NCBI GenBank assembly: GCA_017562135.1
Contig: QEYB01000535.1
Coordinates: forward strand, 1 to 64,000
Direction of reading: 5' to 3'
Length of the DNA: 64,000 bases
DNA from: Dipylidium caninum
Taxonomy: Eukaryota > Platyhelminthes > Cestoda > Cyclophyllidea > Dipylidiidae
Below the pieces are notes generated by a model, which did not search any database, was not told where the DNA came from, and saw only the letters and a program-made list of their open reading frames with translations. Positions 1-10,399 of the stretch are shown here, piece after piece (positions within the stretch are counted from its first letter, which is position 1; each line of letters begins with the position of its first letter). A program made the position numbers and the translations under genes.

Positions 1-2688
1 GTCGCGCCTGCCCCTATTCAAGCATGGAAGCACCTGGGGCGGCGCCGGAGTGAAAGATTGCCACGGCGAATAGTTAGCTAAGGGAGATTTCTCACGCAAT
101 CGTATTAGCGCTGCATTTGGAGGTGTATTCGCTGCGGTCGAGCTTAATGATGTGATCACAATTGGGCAGCTCCGCCTGAAGCTGTTTGCAGCAAGCTCAT
201 TGACGGCGCTTCGTGGCGCCGGCAGACCCATCAAGGACCATTCCCTACTGAATAATTTCACGCGAATGAGAAGGCAATCGGCAATTAGGCGTGGCCGAAA
301 TTAGACTTCGGTGTCGTATCTATTCTGCTAGAGCTGCTTGCTTTAGCCGGCGTCTGCGGTGGCTGTTACAGTTGCGCCAAGTGGGCTTGCCTTTGCACAT
401 ATACGTCAAGTGCTTCGCACGATTCATGCGTAAATAAGACGTGATACGTCACCAAGTAGGGCAACTAAAACGGTCAGCCCCTCATAGTGGCCCATGCATG
501 GAGGGGCTCCTAACGCAAGCGCGCTCGCAAACCTTAGAGGGCAAACAGCTCGGCCGTTCAGGCAGTTCCCTGACTGCAAACGCGAGAGAGACAATCTTCG
601 CTGCCCCGTTAACACGGGAGTCCCTTGGTCCTCAACTTCTCAGCGCAATAGGGGCGCACTTAGCTGCACAATGCAAGCTGTTAGGCTAAGCAGGCGAGTG
701 AATTGGCTAGCGCTGGTGCGGTGATTAAAAGAATGCCTTGAAAGCGACAAATGGCTACTCAGAGGAAGTCACGTTTTCCTGGGCGTCAATTATTAATCGC
801 GATTATACTATTCTCACCTCGGCCATAAAGCAACGCTGCAGTCGAAGGCAGGGCGCATGCCTGCTAGGCTGCTGTAGAGGGCGTCGATTCCCTTAGCTAG
901 GTGTACGGAGTCGACTTCCCGGCCAAGTGGCCTGATTTTTACCTTGGCTGTAGACGCAATTTGGTGGAGCTGCTGGGCAAACTGCATTGCCATTACCGCC
1001 CCATAGCGCATAGCTCTAAACAGGTAGACTCTGTTTGGACTATGATCGTGAGATGGGTGGGGAATATCAAAGAGACACTTTGGACACCTGCTAAAATAAG
1101 GCCAAGCAATCGCCTTACGTGGCACACGTTCTACAATTAAGGCTTTTCTGTTGGGCGCACAGGGCGATCGGGCGGTATGCGAGTGGACAAGGCTGGACAT
1201 TTTTGTAGTGAAACAGTCCAGCGCTGTTGCGCTGCAATGCACCATGTTTGTGGCGGGTCGCGGTTTAACGTGGCATTTGGCCATCACACTAAGCACTTTA
1301 GCAAACGCCTGCACGAGAGAGGGCAATTCAGCGCCCCGTCTCGCCATATGTTAACTCCATGCGAGTTAGATTCAAAAAACTATGGGCAGCAATCATTTTT
1401 TTTTTTTTTTTGGCAATATTTCAAGCTTTGCAGGCTGTCTCGGCGGAATACTAGCTATGGCATTGAAGCCTATGCGGCACACGAATAAAACATGACTCTT
1501 TACTGATGGGTTTAGAGTTTGGAAAAAGGCCACTCTGTCCTAACTCTTCCTAACGCGGCATTGCATTAGTATAGGCTTTGGCTGGCATCGGCGGCTAGCA
1601 TTACTGTTGGTTTATTTTAGTAAAGTTTTGTTGATGATTATTTTCTCTACTAACGGGTGGCGTCTCGCAAGAAGAAATTAACGCCGTACTCGAAACTTTG
1701 CGAACAAAGTTGCAGGCCGAACCTGAGTGCGATACCCATGCGCTATAGATGCATATTTCTGCGATCTTAATGCAAACAGTTTAGGGGGCATCCTCCTATC
1801 GGGGGGCTCAACTACTTCTAATATTCTACTCGTTTCCGGCATCTCTTTCTCATCGTCTCCCTGCTCACGAAATGGTTTTTCCAGGCGCAACCAACAAAAC
1901 CTGTGCCTTAAGAATTTTAGACACGTTTTAGTCCGACTGTTTACAGGGCTCGCAACGCTCCGCGTTAAAATGATCGCACGCCAGTTTAGGTCGCTGAGAT
2001 TCATTTTATTTAAAATTATACAAATTGTATACATATAGGCGTGTACAGGAGCGAATATCAAAGTAGGAAATGTAGAACTCATAGGCATCAATGATCAAGT
2101 GTGGAAAGGTCTTGACAGGAAACATACTATCGCAGTTCAATTAAATAAAAGCTAGGCCTAAGACAAATTGGGTGTAAGGATTAGTGGGGGCGTAGCCCCT
2201 AAACAGGTATAACTTAAATAACGGGGAAGAAGTACTGACAAGCAATAGAGAGTAATGGGCGTCCATTCTCCTCGTGGCATGAATATTTAGTAATTTTCAC
2301 GGAAATGTTACTATTAAGGAATTTCTCTACACGGCCGAAGGAACACGCGGTATGAGAAACAGCCAAAAAATTGTCGACAAAATTTACTGGATGCCTTAGC
2401 ATTCTCGCCAATCTTACGGATGAGATCAACAATGATCGGCATGTCGAAATGATATGTTATAGCTTAGGCTATCATTACAGATGATAAACTCAAGTGGGGA
2501 GGGGGCGGGCGTGGCTCAGGCGAGATAAAATGCCTCCTCGTCTCTCAATAGCCGAAATCGTGCAAACCACTATCCACAACCAGCGTAACACAACAAAAAG
2601 AGCGCATAATGTCTGTGTCTGCAAAACTCTGCCAGTAAAGTTTCTCTTCTTCAAATAACAAAGTGCTATCAAATCATCTTACACCGTG

Positions 2689-3332
2689 CTAAACATAGGG
2701 CCCGTGTGACCGGGGATAATAAAAATTACTGCAAAGGAGAGAATGCGAATGCCGAGCTACGCTCTTGCAAATCTGGCTCCAAACTGTTTATCCCTCCACA
2801 AACAAGGATTCGAATCGGTCCCACTGACTTACCGAAATATCGCCGCCTTCAGCAACGAACGACAGTAGAGCCCAAGCGCAGGAACCCCTTTCTACTACAG
2901 AAGATACATCGTTCCTTATGTGTGTCCTGGCGTATAAATAACCCTAGTAGAGAATCTACACCAAAAAACACGTACGTACATTGTTGTCAATAACGTAAGG
3001 GTTTTCGCCAAGAAAAAATTGTGCTCCACGACCACACCTGGCCGCATAATCTCGTCCCGACTATAACAGTCGCATGGGGAAATTTCACTCAGACTGCCAA
3101 TATGGTCGACGTGACCGCCATGAGAGCAGACAACGAAATCGATGTCCTCGTTGTAAGCCGTGTTCCCCCAGAATTGACATTACAAGGCTTCCTGTCCCAG
3201 GGACTGCAGGGTCAAATAAGACGCGAGATGTGACCGCTCACCAGCGTGATGGTGCAAGCTGCCGAAAGTGAGCCGTCGTCTTGTAAGTGTGTGAAGCCCT
3301 CGCGACAAACGAGAATGCGGCTATGGGGACAT
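2689..3332 (-). pseudogene. Left-arm copy of MBLAC1-like gene, frameshifted
   Basis: Reverse-complement counterpart of the gene at 9770-10399. The start (ATG at 3332), the region of the metal-binding His-X-His-X-Asp-His motif and the final PGHG motif can all be followed, but several 1-2 nt indels break the frame at places different from those in the right-arm copy. I treat it as the same locus read twice, not as a paralogue. The label pseudogene describes the sequence as given; the biological gene is probably intact. Confidence 0.6.
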
Positions 3333-3459
3333 TTTTGATTGCCAAAATTTGTGATTGCAGAACTGTGACGCGGTGGTGAGGATGGGACGATGCTGCAGCA
3401 ATACGATACAATATTCAGCGGGGAGGACAGAAGTGGAACGGCACAAGTCTGAAGGATAA

Positions 3460-4160
3460 GTTGGGTACTAAGGCATACCTGATGAGAGGCACGAAACAGT
3501 CTGCCACGAATATCCGGCGCCCTGCTCGGCGCGCTGAAGAGTGCACGCGGAGGACCGACGGGCATAATTCCTACAAATAACTCGGCTTCCAAGGTCACCG
3601 GGTTGAGCAGATCTCCACAGTACCAAAACATACTCCCTAATCTGGGGAAAACAAATAAAAAGACGTAAGAGGCTTTGCTGCAAAATGTCTCGTTGATTGC
3701 GCACCTTGAGTGCCTGATGTGTTGAGCTAAAAAAAGGGAACCTAAGTAGAAAAACCAATAAGCCAACAAATAAGTGGACAATAAAATAGACGGATAAATA
3801 AGTGAGTAGGCTAGCAATATCCCCATGCCTGAACTGAAGCGCCAAGGGGTGTCGTTCTTGTTGGACTGACACTGCTTCTTGCTCAGTTCCTGGGCTGCCT
3901 CGACCTTTCCCAGGCCTCCCCTATTCCCCATAATCACGGGAGATTACCCGACTCGAGTTGTGGACCACGCCGAAGCATAGACTCGAAAAGGCTGGCCGCG
4001 TTAACCTACCTGGAAGCCCCATAGCACAAAGGGAAATATAAAGCCAGTCCAGCAGCGGCAGACGACGGTCGTACAGCTCCTCGAGATCGCGCACAATTAC
4101 GCCTACCGTAGGCATAGCCCAAACATACTGTAGCAACTTTTCATCGGGAAAATACAAATT
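3460..4160 (-). other. Unrecognised gene, exon-like blocks (left-arm copy)
   Basis: Two exon-like blocks on the minus strand. The first, about 4013-4160, reads ENLYFPDEKLLQYVWAM and continues through VRDLEELYDRR and LLDWLYISLCAMGLP to a GT donor. The second, about 3472-3650, lies after a CCCCAG acceptor and includes LEAELFVGIMPVGPPRALFS. The second block cannot be read in one certain frame because the two arms disagree by indels. I do not recognise the family. The blocks lie just upstream of, and on the same strand as, the MBLAC1-like copy. Confidence 0.35.
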
Positions 4161-5584
4161 CTCAGTGGAAGTGAAGAGTCATGGTCAACATGTCTTGGAC
4201 AGCTGCACTCGGCAGGCATGCGTAAGGGAAGAAAGGCGATTCCGGTCAATTAGCGTAATGCATGCCAACGCACCAGAATATACCAGCATACTGTATGATG
4301 CAAATGCTTTCAGTCTGACCGGAGTCTCCACACACATGGCTCTCCATCACGCAGGCACGCCACACACAGAGTTGTTAGCATCAATGAAGTCTGTAGCCTC
4401 CCAACTGGACGCCTCAGTCGTTGGAAGTGGTGTGGTGGAGCCCTGGGCCCCGCATCTCAACATCGAGTGTCATTGAAGTTCACTCAGATGGTGAGGAGTC
4501 GTGTGGCTGACTCCAGATGTCACGACACTCGTGTACTCCACACCATCGAGGCATTGTGGGGCCGGCGAGCACAGTAGACCGCACAGGCAAGCTGTATGGG
4601 CGAGAAGGAAGGTGGAGGAACAAGGTTGCGGTGGAGGAAAAGAAACTTAATCTTTCGCGTTCTGGCAACTCCTCCTTCATTTCGCAATAAACCATATCGC
4701 AGTCAGTGAATCTTTCTCAATTAATTCGTCTGGTTTCCTAAGGACCTTTCCCTGCTGCTGGGCTTTTGCATATTGACAAACCGCACTCAATATTTCGCAC
4801 TAAGAGCCCTTTCTCTGTGGCATGTCTCCGAAAGCACCCTAATGTCCCCTGTTTCTGCTATAATTTTAGAGATTCTCGTTCCATTTCCTCACAACCCGAC
4901 ATTCCTCGCACGCACGCTTCTCCACTGTTCATTTGACGTGAAGTCGGCGGACTGGCAATCCACCGCACAACCAAACACTCAACCATCAAACCACTATCCT
5001 TCCTTCCTAATTTTTCTGGCCTCTCTTATCTAAGTTGTCCTGCGCATTTATATCTTTCCATGTTTTTGAAACATTTTTTGTGTATTAATAATTACATTTC
5101 ACTCCTCTTGCTTTTTGATGAACCCTTTTGTGGCACAAATATCTGTCCCCTCCTTGACTTCATGTTTTCATTCTCACCTGGGATATATTTCTATCTGTCT
5201 TTACTCGTGTATATTGGCGAATCCTAGCTCTGACTGCAATAGCTTCACCCCCTTTCCCAAATATCGCAAACTTGCGTCTTACGTTAAGTTATGTGATATT
5301 GCTCTCAGACACTTTCTTTTGTCAAGCTTCGCCTTGCCAGCAAAATTTGTGCACAAAGTGCTTGCGAAGAATTCGAGTCACTTTACCCCTTTCACGAGCT
5401 TTTCTTCTCTTCATTTTAATGTTTCGCTTACTTCCTATTTCCAGCTTAGCCTGGCCAACGTCGTCATGTTTGGCAAGTTAAATGCGGCGCGCTACGGAGT
5501 GTTGAGAAGTATGAGCGTCTGAAGACAAAATTTGCAATATACATAGTTGTTTAGTGAACCCCTTTCCACCCGCAATAATTGAAG

Positions 5585-6672
5585 ATGAGCCAGACCGGTG
5601 AGTCACGGTTTTCCTTCCTCGATGATTCGAAGCTCGCGTGTAATCGAGCGGCAAACGATCACCGGACAATGTTGCTTGTGGTTAGTGCAATGCCATGGAG
5701 TCAGGGTTAAATTTTTTGCATCTCACTTCAAAGTTTTAGTGTAATCGCTGCTCTCGAATTTTGAACGGCATTTTGAGACGCTGGTGTTTTTGTAGCACCA
5801 GCACTCTTTAGGCTATATGTCTGATTTATATGGTTTGTGTGGGCCACAAGTTTTAAGGGTCATAATATTAATCTTGTGTGGTATCGCCTCACACGTAACT
5901 TGTTTCTTGCAGTAATCGTGCCTCGTATCTTCTATTTGATGGACGAGTTGGAGGCTGGGCAAAAGGGGTCCAACGACGGGACTATAAGTTGGGGTCTTGA
6001 AAATAATGACGATAACACATTGACTACCTGGACTGGGATGATTGTGGGACCAGCCGATACTCCATTTCAAAACCGGATATACAGCTTACGAATTGCATGT
6101 GGAAGCGATTATCCAGACAAGGCTCCGGAAGTAAGGTACTGTTACATATAATGTTGTCTTGCTTGGGCATGTTATGTTTGTAGATATTGGAGCGATTTAC
6201 CTTGTCTCCATTTTGCATGTGAGAAGGTAGAGCAGCCGGGGCCACTTGTCGTACGTATATGCTAAAGGTATTTTGTTGTTAGTGTTCTTTTGCTGACTTG
6301 GGTGTGATGTCACAGAGACTGGGTGTTACCATGCGTGGTTCGTGAAACACGTTGTTCTCATAATTGGTCAATTGTCTCCTCACAGGTGCCATTTGTCCGT
6401 TGTCAGCCAAAAGCGGTCAGTTGTTTGATTTTCAGATGCAAGTTTTTACAACCATTATAACTGAGCAAATTTGCAATAAGTACGTATTTGTGAAGTTAAA
6501 GGGCACTGTTTAGGGGAATAGGACGCTCCCGAATCCTTAGTGGTCAGTGGGTGTTGGCGAGAATGCGGATTGTGCTGTGTACTTGTACCCTGCTTCTGAC
6601 TTGATACTGTTAACACCTTTTTATAGGTTCATAACGCGAATTAATATGGATGGAGTTGGCACTAACGGTCAG
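5585..6672 (+). CDS. UBE2V: Ubiquitin-conjugating enzyme E2 variant (UEV1/MMS2 type), 3' end missing
   Basis: UEV proteins are catalytically inactive E2 relatives that pair with Ubc13 to build Lys63-linked ubiquitin chains in DNA-damage tolerance and signalling. Three exons read cleanly: 5585-5597 (MSQT), 5913-6135 and 6627-6672, with GT-AG junctions in the right phase. They give [17 protein letters not shown], then the DGTISWGLE and TLTTWTGMI motifs, NRIYSL, and [10 protein letters not shown]. This is the UEV fold, with the E2 catalytic Cys region absent as in the family. The expected last third, from the segment after the FITRINM motif to the C-terminus, is not in the window. The sequence turns back on itself inside the third intron, so the gene is cut by the palindrome and not by a stop. 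Identification is firm; UEV1 versus MMS2 cannot be told apart. Confidence 0.88.
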
Positions 6673-6975
6673 GTATGTCTGCTTCAGTAAACGTTTGAAT
6701 TTTGGCGTGACTGGAAGTTTTTGTGACGACTCGGTTGTGAAATGGTCTTTATGGGAGAGGTTGTGGAAACGGTTCCAGTGTGGCGGAATAACATTTTTAT
6801 CGAGGGCTTCAGTCGTGATGGTGGGGACATTGTTTGTAGTTATTAGCACCCGACATATTTCCGACAGTCTGACCACTGGAGTTGGGAAGTTATTGACCCT
6901 GTGTCTCGTTTATGCGTACCGGTGTGGGGCAGTTTGTCGAACTTAATTACGAACCCAAAAGTATCGGAGTGAGTT
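6476..6975. other. Turn of the inverted repeat
   Basis: About 500 nt at the centre of the palindrome in which I can no longer align the two halves convincingly, apart from weak patches. It contains one clean coding exon (6627-6672) of the UEV gene, present only once. Either this is a real spacer or the turn is a low-quality part of the read. Confidence 0.6.
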
Positions 6976-7252
6976 TAATGGTTGTAAAACGCATCTGAAC
7001 AAACAATGATAGTGTTTTGGCTGACAACGGACAGTGGCACCTAGAGAAAAACAATACCACTTTGAGAAACGTATTCACGAACCACGCATGTGCTACATCC
7101 AGTGTCTGTGAAGCGTCAGAAGTAAGATAACACCCTTTAGCATATACGTACGACAAGTGGCGGCTGCTCGTTCTTCAATGCAAAATGGACTAAATCTCCT
7201 TGGGTTCCAATATCTACAAACATAACATGCCAAGTTCGGATGTAACAGTACC

Positions 7253-7513
7253 TTACTTCCGGAGCCTTGTCTGGATAATCGCTTCCGCATGCAATTCGTA
7301 AGCTACTTATTGTCTATGGTCCGGTTTTTGAAATGGAGTATTGCGCGTGGGGTATGGGTGTGTTTGTCCCACTGGTCGGTATGTCGGTTTTGGTGGGAAT
7401 GTGTGTTCGTTAGTTCGAAGTGTTTTGCAAGCAACTTATAGTCCCCGTCGTTGGCACCACTTTTGCCAGCCTCCAACTCGTTTCTCAAATTGTGTGGTAG
7501 AAGATACGAGGCA
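7253..7513 (-). pseudogene. Right-arm copy of UEV exon 2, degraded
   Basis: Reverse complement of the clean exon at 5913-6135. The beginning (VPRIF region), the ELEAG region and the 3' donor are recognisable, but the middle carries many insertions and substitutions and no frame stays open. No copy of exon 3 lies on this side. It is best explained as the second, noisier pass of a fold-back read. Confidence 0.6.
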
Positions 7514-8699
7514 CGACTGCCTCCGAAACATGTTACGTGTGAGGCTGATTCGTACATTCTTTTGGATTTGCGAACATGATGACGCAAAAGAACGCCAAGT
7601 TGTCCCAACAAACCATGGATAAAATCAGGTTACCTAAAGAGTGCTGGTGCTAAATCTGAGCAGCGGTTACTAAAACCTCGTGAATTCTCCTGACTGGCAC
7701 TTGCACTGAACCACAATTTCCAGTGCGTTTGTCTCGCTTAAGCAGTTGTCGCAGCAACAGTTACGATATGCGAGGAAGGAAACCATTTTTCATAGCTGTG
7801 TTTATTCCAAGTACACCGGTCTACTTTCCTCGCCCTTCTCGGGTGAAAGGGGCCTCACCCACACTTTCCTTTTGTTTCAGACCTCCCTTCTCGACACCCC
7901 ATTCCTTGGTGGGTGTTCCAGCTGACATCTTGGCAAATGGAAGCGAAGAAACGCTGGTGTATTTTTACGTGAGGGCATTTTGTATGGTGGCTGATTAAAG
8001 TTCTTCCTATTGCCCCGACTGATCGTAAGCATGTAAGGGAAATTCTCATAAAGTGATAAAGGGGAGGGGGAGAGAGAGAGGAGAGAGGTGCACCAAAAAT
8101 GCTGGAGTTGAATAGTCTTTGACATGGGTTGGTGTTTGATGGTTGAGTGTTTGGTTGTGCGGTGGATTGCCAGTCCGCCGACTTCACGTCAAATGAACAG
8201 TGGAGAAGCGTGCGTGCGAGGAATGTCGGGTTGTGGGAGGAAATGGAACGAGAATCTCTAAAATTATAGCAGAAACAGGGGACATTAGGTGCTTTCGGAG
8301 ACATGCCACAGAGAAGGGGCTCTTAGTGCGAATATTGAGTGCGGTTTGTCAATATGCAAAAGCCAGCAGCAGGGAAGGTCCTTAGGAAACCAGACGAATT
8401 AATTGAGAAAGATTCACTGACTTGCGATATGTTTATTGCGAAATGAAGGAGGAGTTGCCAGAACGCGAAAGATAAGTTTCTTTTCCTCCACCGAACCTTG
8501 TTCCTCCACCTTCCTTCTCGCCATACAGCTTGCCTGTGCGGTCTACTGTGCTCGCCGGCCCCACAAATGCCTCGATGGTGTGGAGTACACGAGTGTCGTG
8601 GACCTGGAGTCAGCCACACGACTCCTCACCATCTGAGTGAACTTCAATGACACTCGATGTTGAGATGCGGGGCCCAGGGCTCCACCACACGCACCTTCC

Positions 8700-9626
8700 A
8701 ACGACTGAGGCGTCCAGTTGGAGGCTACAGACTTCATTGATGCTAACAACTCTGTGTGGCGTGCCTGCGTGATGGAGAGCCATGTGTGTGGAGACTCCCG
8801 TGTCAGACTGAAAGCATTTGCACCTCATACAGTATGCTGGTATATTCTGGTGCGTTGGCATGCATTACGCTAATTGACCGGAATCGCCTTTCTTCCCTTA
8901 CGCATGCCTGCGAGTGCAGCTGTCCAGACATGTTGACCATGACTCTTCACTTCCACTGAGATGTATTTTCCCGATGAAAGTTGCTACAGTATGTTTGGGC
9001 TATGCCCTACGGTAGGCGTAATTGTGCGCGATCTCGAGGAGCTGTACGACCGTCGTCTGCGCTGCTGGACTGGCTTATATTTCCTTTGTGCTATGGGGCT
9101 TCCAGGTAGGCTTAACGCGGCTAGCCTTTCGAGTCTATGCTTCGGCGTGGTCCACAACTCGGTCGGGTATCTCCCGTGATTATGGGGAAATAGGGGAGGC
9201 TGGGAAAGGTCGAGGCAGCCCAGGAACTGAGCAAGAAGCAGTGTCAGTCCACAAGAACGACACCCCTTGGCGCTTCAGTTCAGGCATGGGGATATTGCTA
9301 GCCTACTCACTTATTTATCCGTCTATTTTATTGTCCACTTATTTGTTGGCTTATTGGTTTTTCTACTTAGGTTCCCTTTTTTTAGCTCAACACATCAGCA
9401 CTCAAGGTAGCGCATCAACGAGACATTTTGCAGCAAAGCCTCTTACGTCTTTTTATTTGTTTCCCCAGATTAGGGAGTATGTTTTGGTACTGTGGAGATC
9501 TGCTCAACCCGGTGACCTTGGAGCCGAGTTATTTGTAGGAATTATGCCCGTCGGTCCTCCGCGTGCACTCTTCAGCGCGCCGAGCAGCGCCGGATATTCG
9601 TGGCAGACTTTCGTCCTCTCATCAGG
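8700..9626 (+). other. Unrecognised gene, exon-like blocks (right-arm copy)
   Basis: Plus-strand counterpart of the blocks at 3460-4160, with one more open stretch upstream. About 8718-8873 reads LEATDFIDANNSVWRACVME and continues to a stop. About 8962-9106 is the block with VGVIVRDLEELYDRR, ending at a GT donor after GLP. About 9469-9625 lies between a CCCCAG acceptor and a GT donor and contains ELFVGIMPVGPPRALFS. Codon structure and splice sites suggest real exons, but indels prevent a reliable protein. I cannot name the family. The MBLAC1-like gene starts about 145 nt downstream on the same strand, so the last exon could even belong to a shared transcript. Confidence 0.35.
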
Positions 9627-9769
9627 TATGCGCTTAGTACCACTTATCCTTCAGACTTGTGCCGTTCCACTTCTGTCCTCCTCGCTGAATATTGTATCGT
9701 ATTGCTGCACATCGTCCCATCCTCACCACCGCGTCACAGTTCTGCAATCACAAATTTTGGCAATCAAAA

Positions 9770-10399
9770 ATGTCCCCATACCGCATTCTCGTTTGTCGCG
9801 AGGGCTTCACACACTTACAAGACGACGGCTCACTTTCGGCAGCTTGCACCATCACGCTGGTGAGCGGTCAATCTCGCGTCTTATTTGACCCTGGCAGTCC
9901 CTGGGACAGGAGCCTGTAATGTCAATTCTGGGGGAACACGGCTTTACAACCGAGGACATCGATTTCGTTGTCTGCTCTCACGGTCACGTCGACCATATTG
10001 GCAGTCTGAGTGAATTTCCCCATGCGACTGTTATAGTCGGGACGGAGATTATGCGCCAGGGTGTGGTCGTGGAGCACAATTTTTTCTTGCGAAAACCCTT
10101 ACGTTATTGACAACAATGTACGTGCGTGTTTTTTGGTGTGATTCTCCTAGGTTAGGGTTATTTATACGCCAGGACACACAAGGAACGATGTATCTCTGGT
10201 AGTAGAAAGGGTTCCTGGCTTGGGGCACTGTCGTTGTGAGCGGCGATATTTTCGAAAGTCAGTCAGTGGGACCGTTTCGAATCCTTGTTTGTGGAGGGAT
10301 AACAGTTTGGAGCCAGATTTGCAAGAGCGTAGTCGGCATTCGATTCTCTCCTTTGCAAATTTTATTATCCCCGGTCACGGGGCTATGTTTAGGGTGTAA
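9770..10399 (+). CDS. MBLAC1-like metallo-beta-lactamase domain protein (frameshifted)
   Basis: MBLAC1 is a small metallo-beta-lactamase-fold hydrolase; the human protein is reported to act on histone pre-mRNA. The ATG at 9770 opens MSPYRILVCREGFTHLQDDG. The FDPGSPWD segment follows, then a stop caused by an indel. The next frame has the metal-binding motif CSHGHVDHIGSL, where the human protein has THGHSDHIGNL. A 33-nt GT-AG intron fits at 10118-10150. The next exon gives VRVIYTPGHT in one frame and, after a shift, GTVVVSGDIFE. The C-terminus shows NFIIPGHGAMFR before the stop at 10397-10399. Order and length of about 200 residues match MBLAC1. The breaks are 1-nt errors that differ between the two arms, so a working gene is likely in the organism. 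Confidence 0.72.

Larger units (their letters stand above)
1..6475. repeat. Left arm of a giant imperfect inverted repeat
   Basis: Reverse-complementing 6990-12840 reproduces this stretch in order, with position 1 pairing with about 12840, 4170 with about 8955, 5935 with about 7510 and 6455 with about 6990. The left arm is roughly 600 nt longer than the right. In the stretch 4161-4720 most differences I count are 1-2 nt gains or losses, often in short runs, not substitutions. The similarity covers genes, introns and intergenic DNA alike. A run of about 17 T at 1396-1411 has no counterpart in the other arm. The arm may extend beyond the window start. I infer a fold-back sequencing read; a recent inverted duplication is the alternative. 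Confidence 0.9.

Noticed and set aside
2800..2825. tRNA B-box-like motif (GATTCGAATC) as a tRNA or SINE
   Set aside because: No matching A box or cloverleaf nearby; it lies inside the MBLAC1-like coding region of the left arm, and its right-arm counterpart is in the same place.
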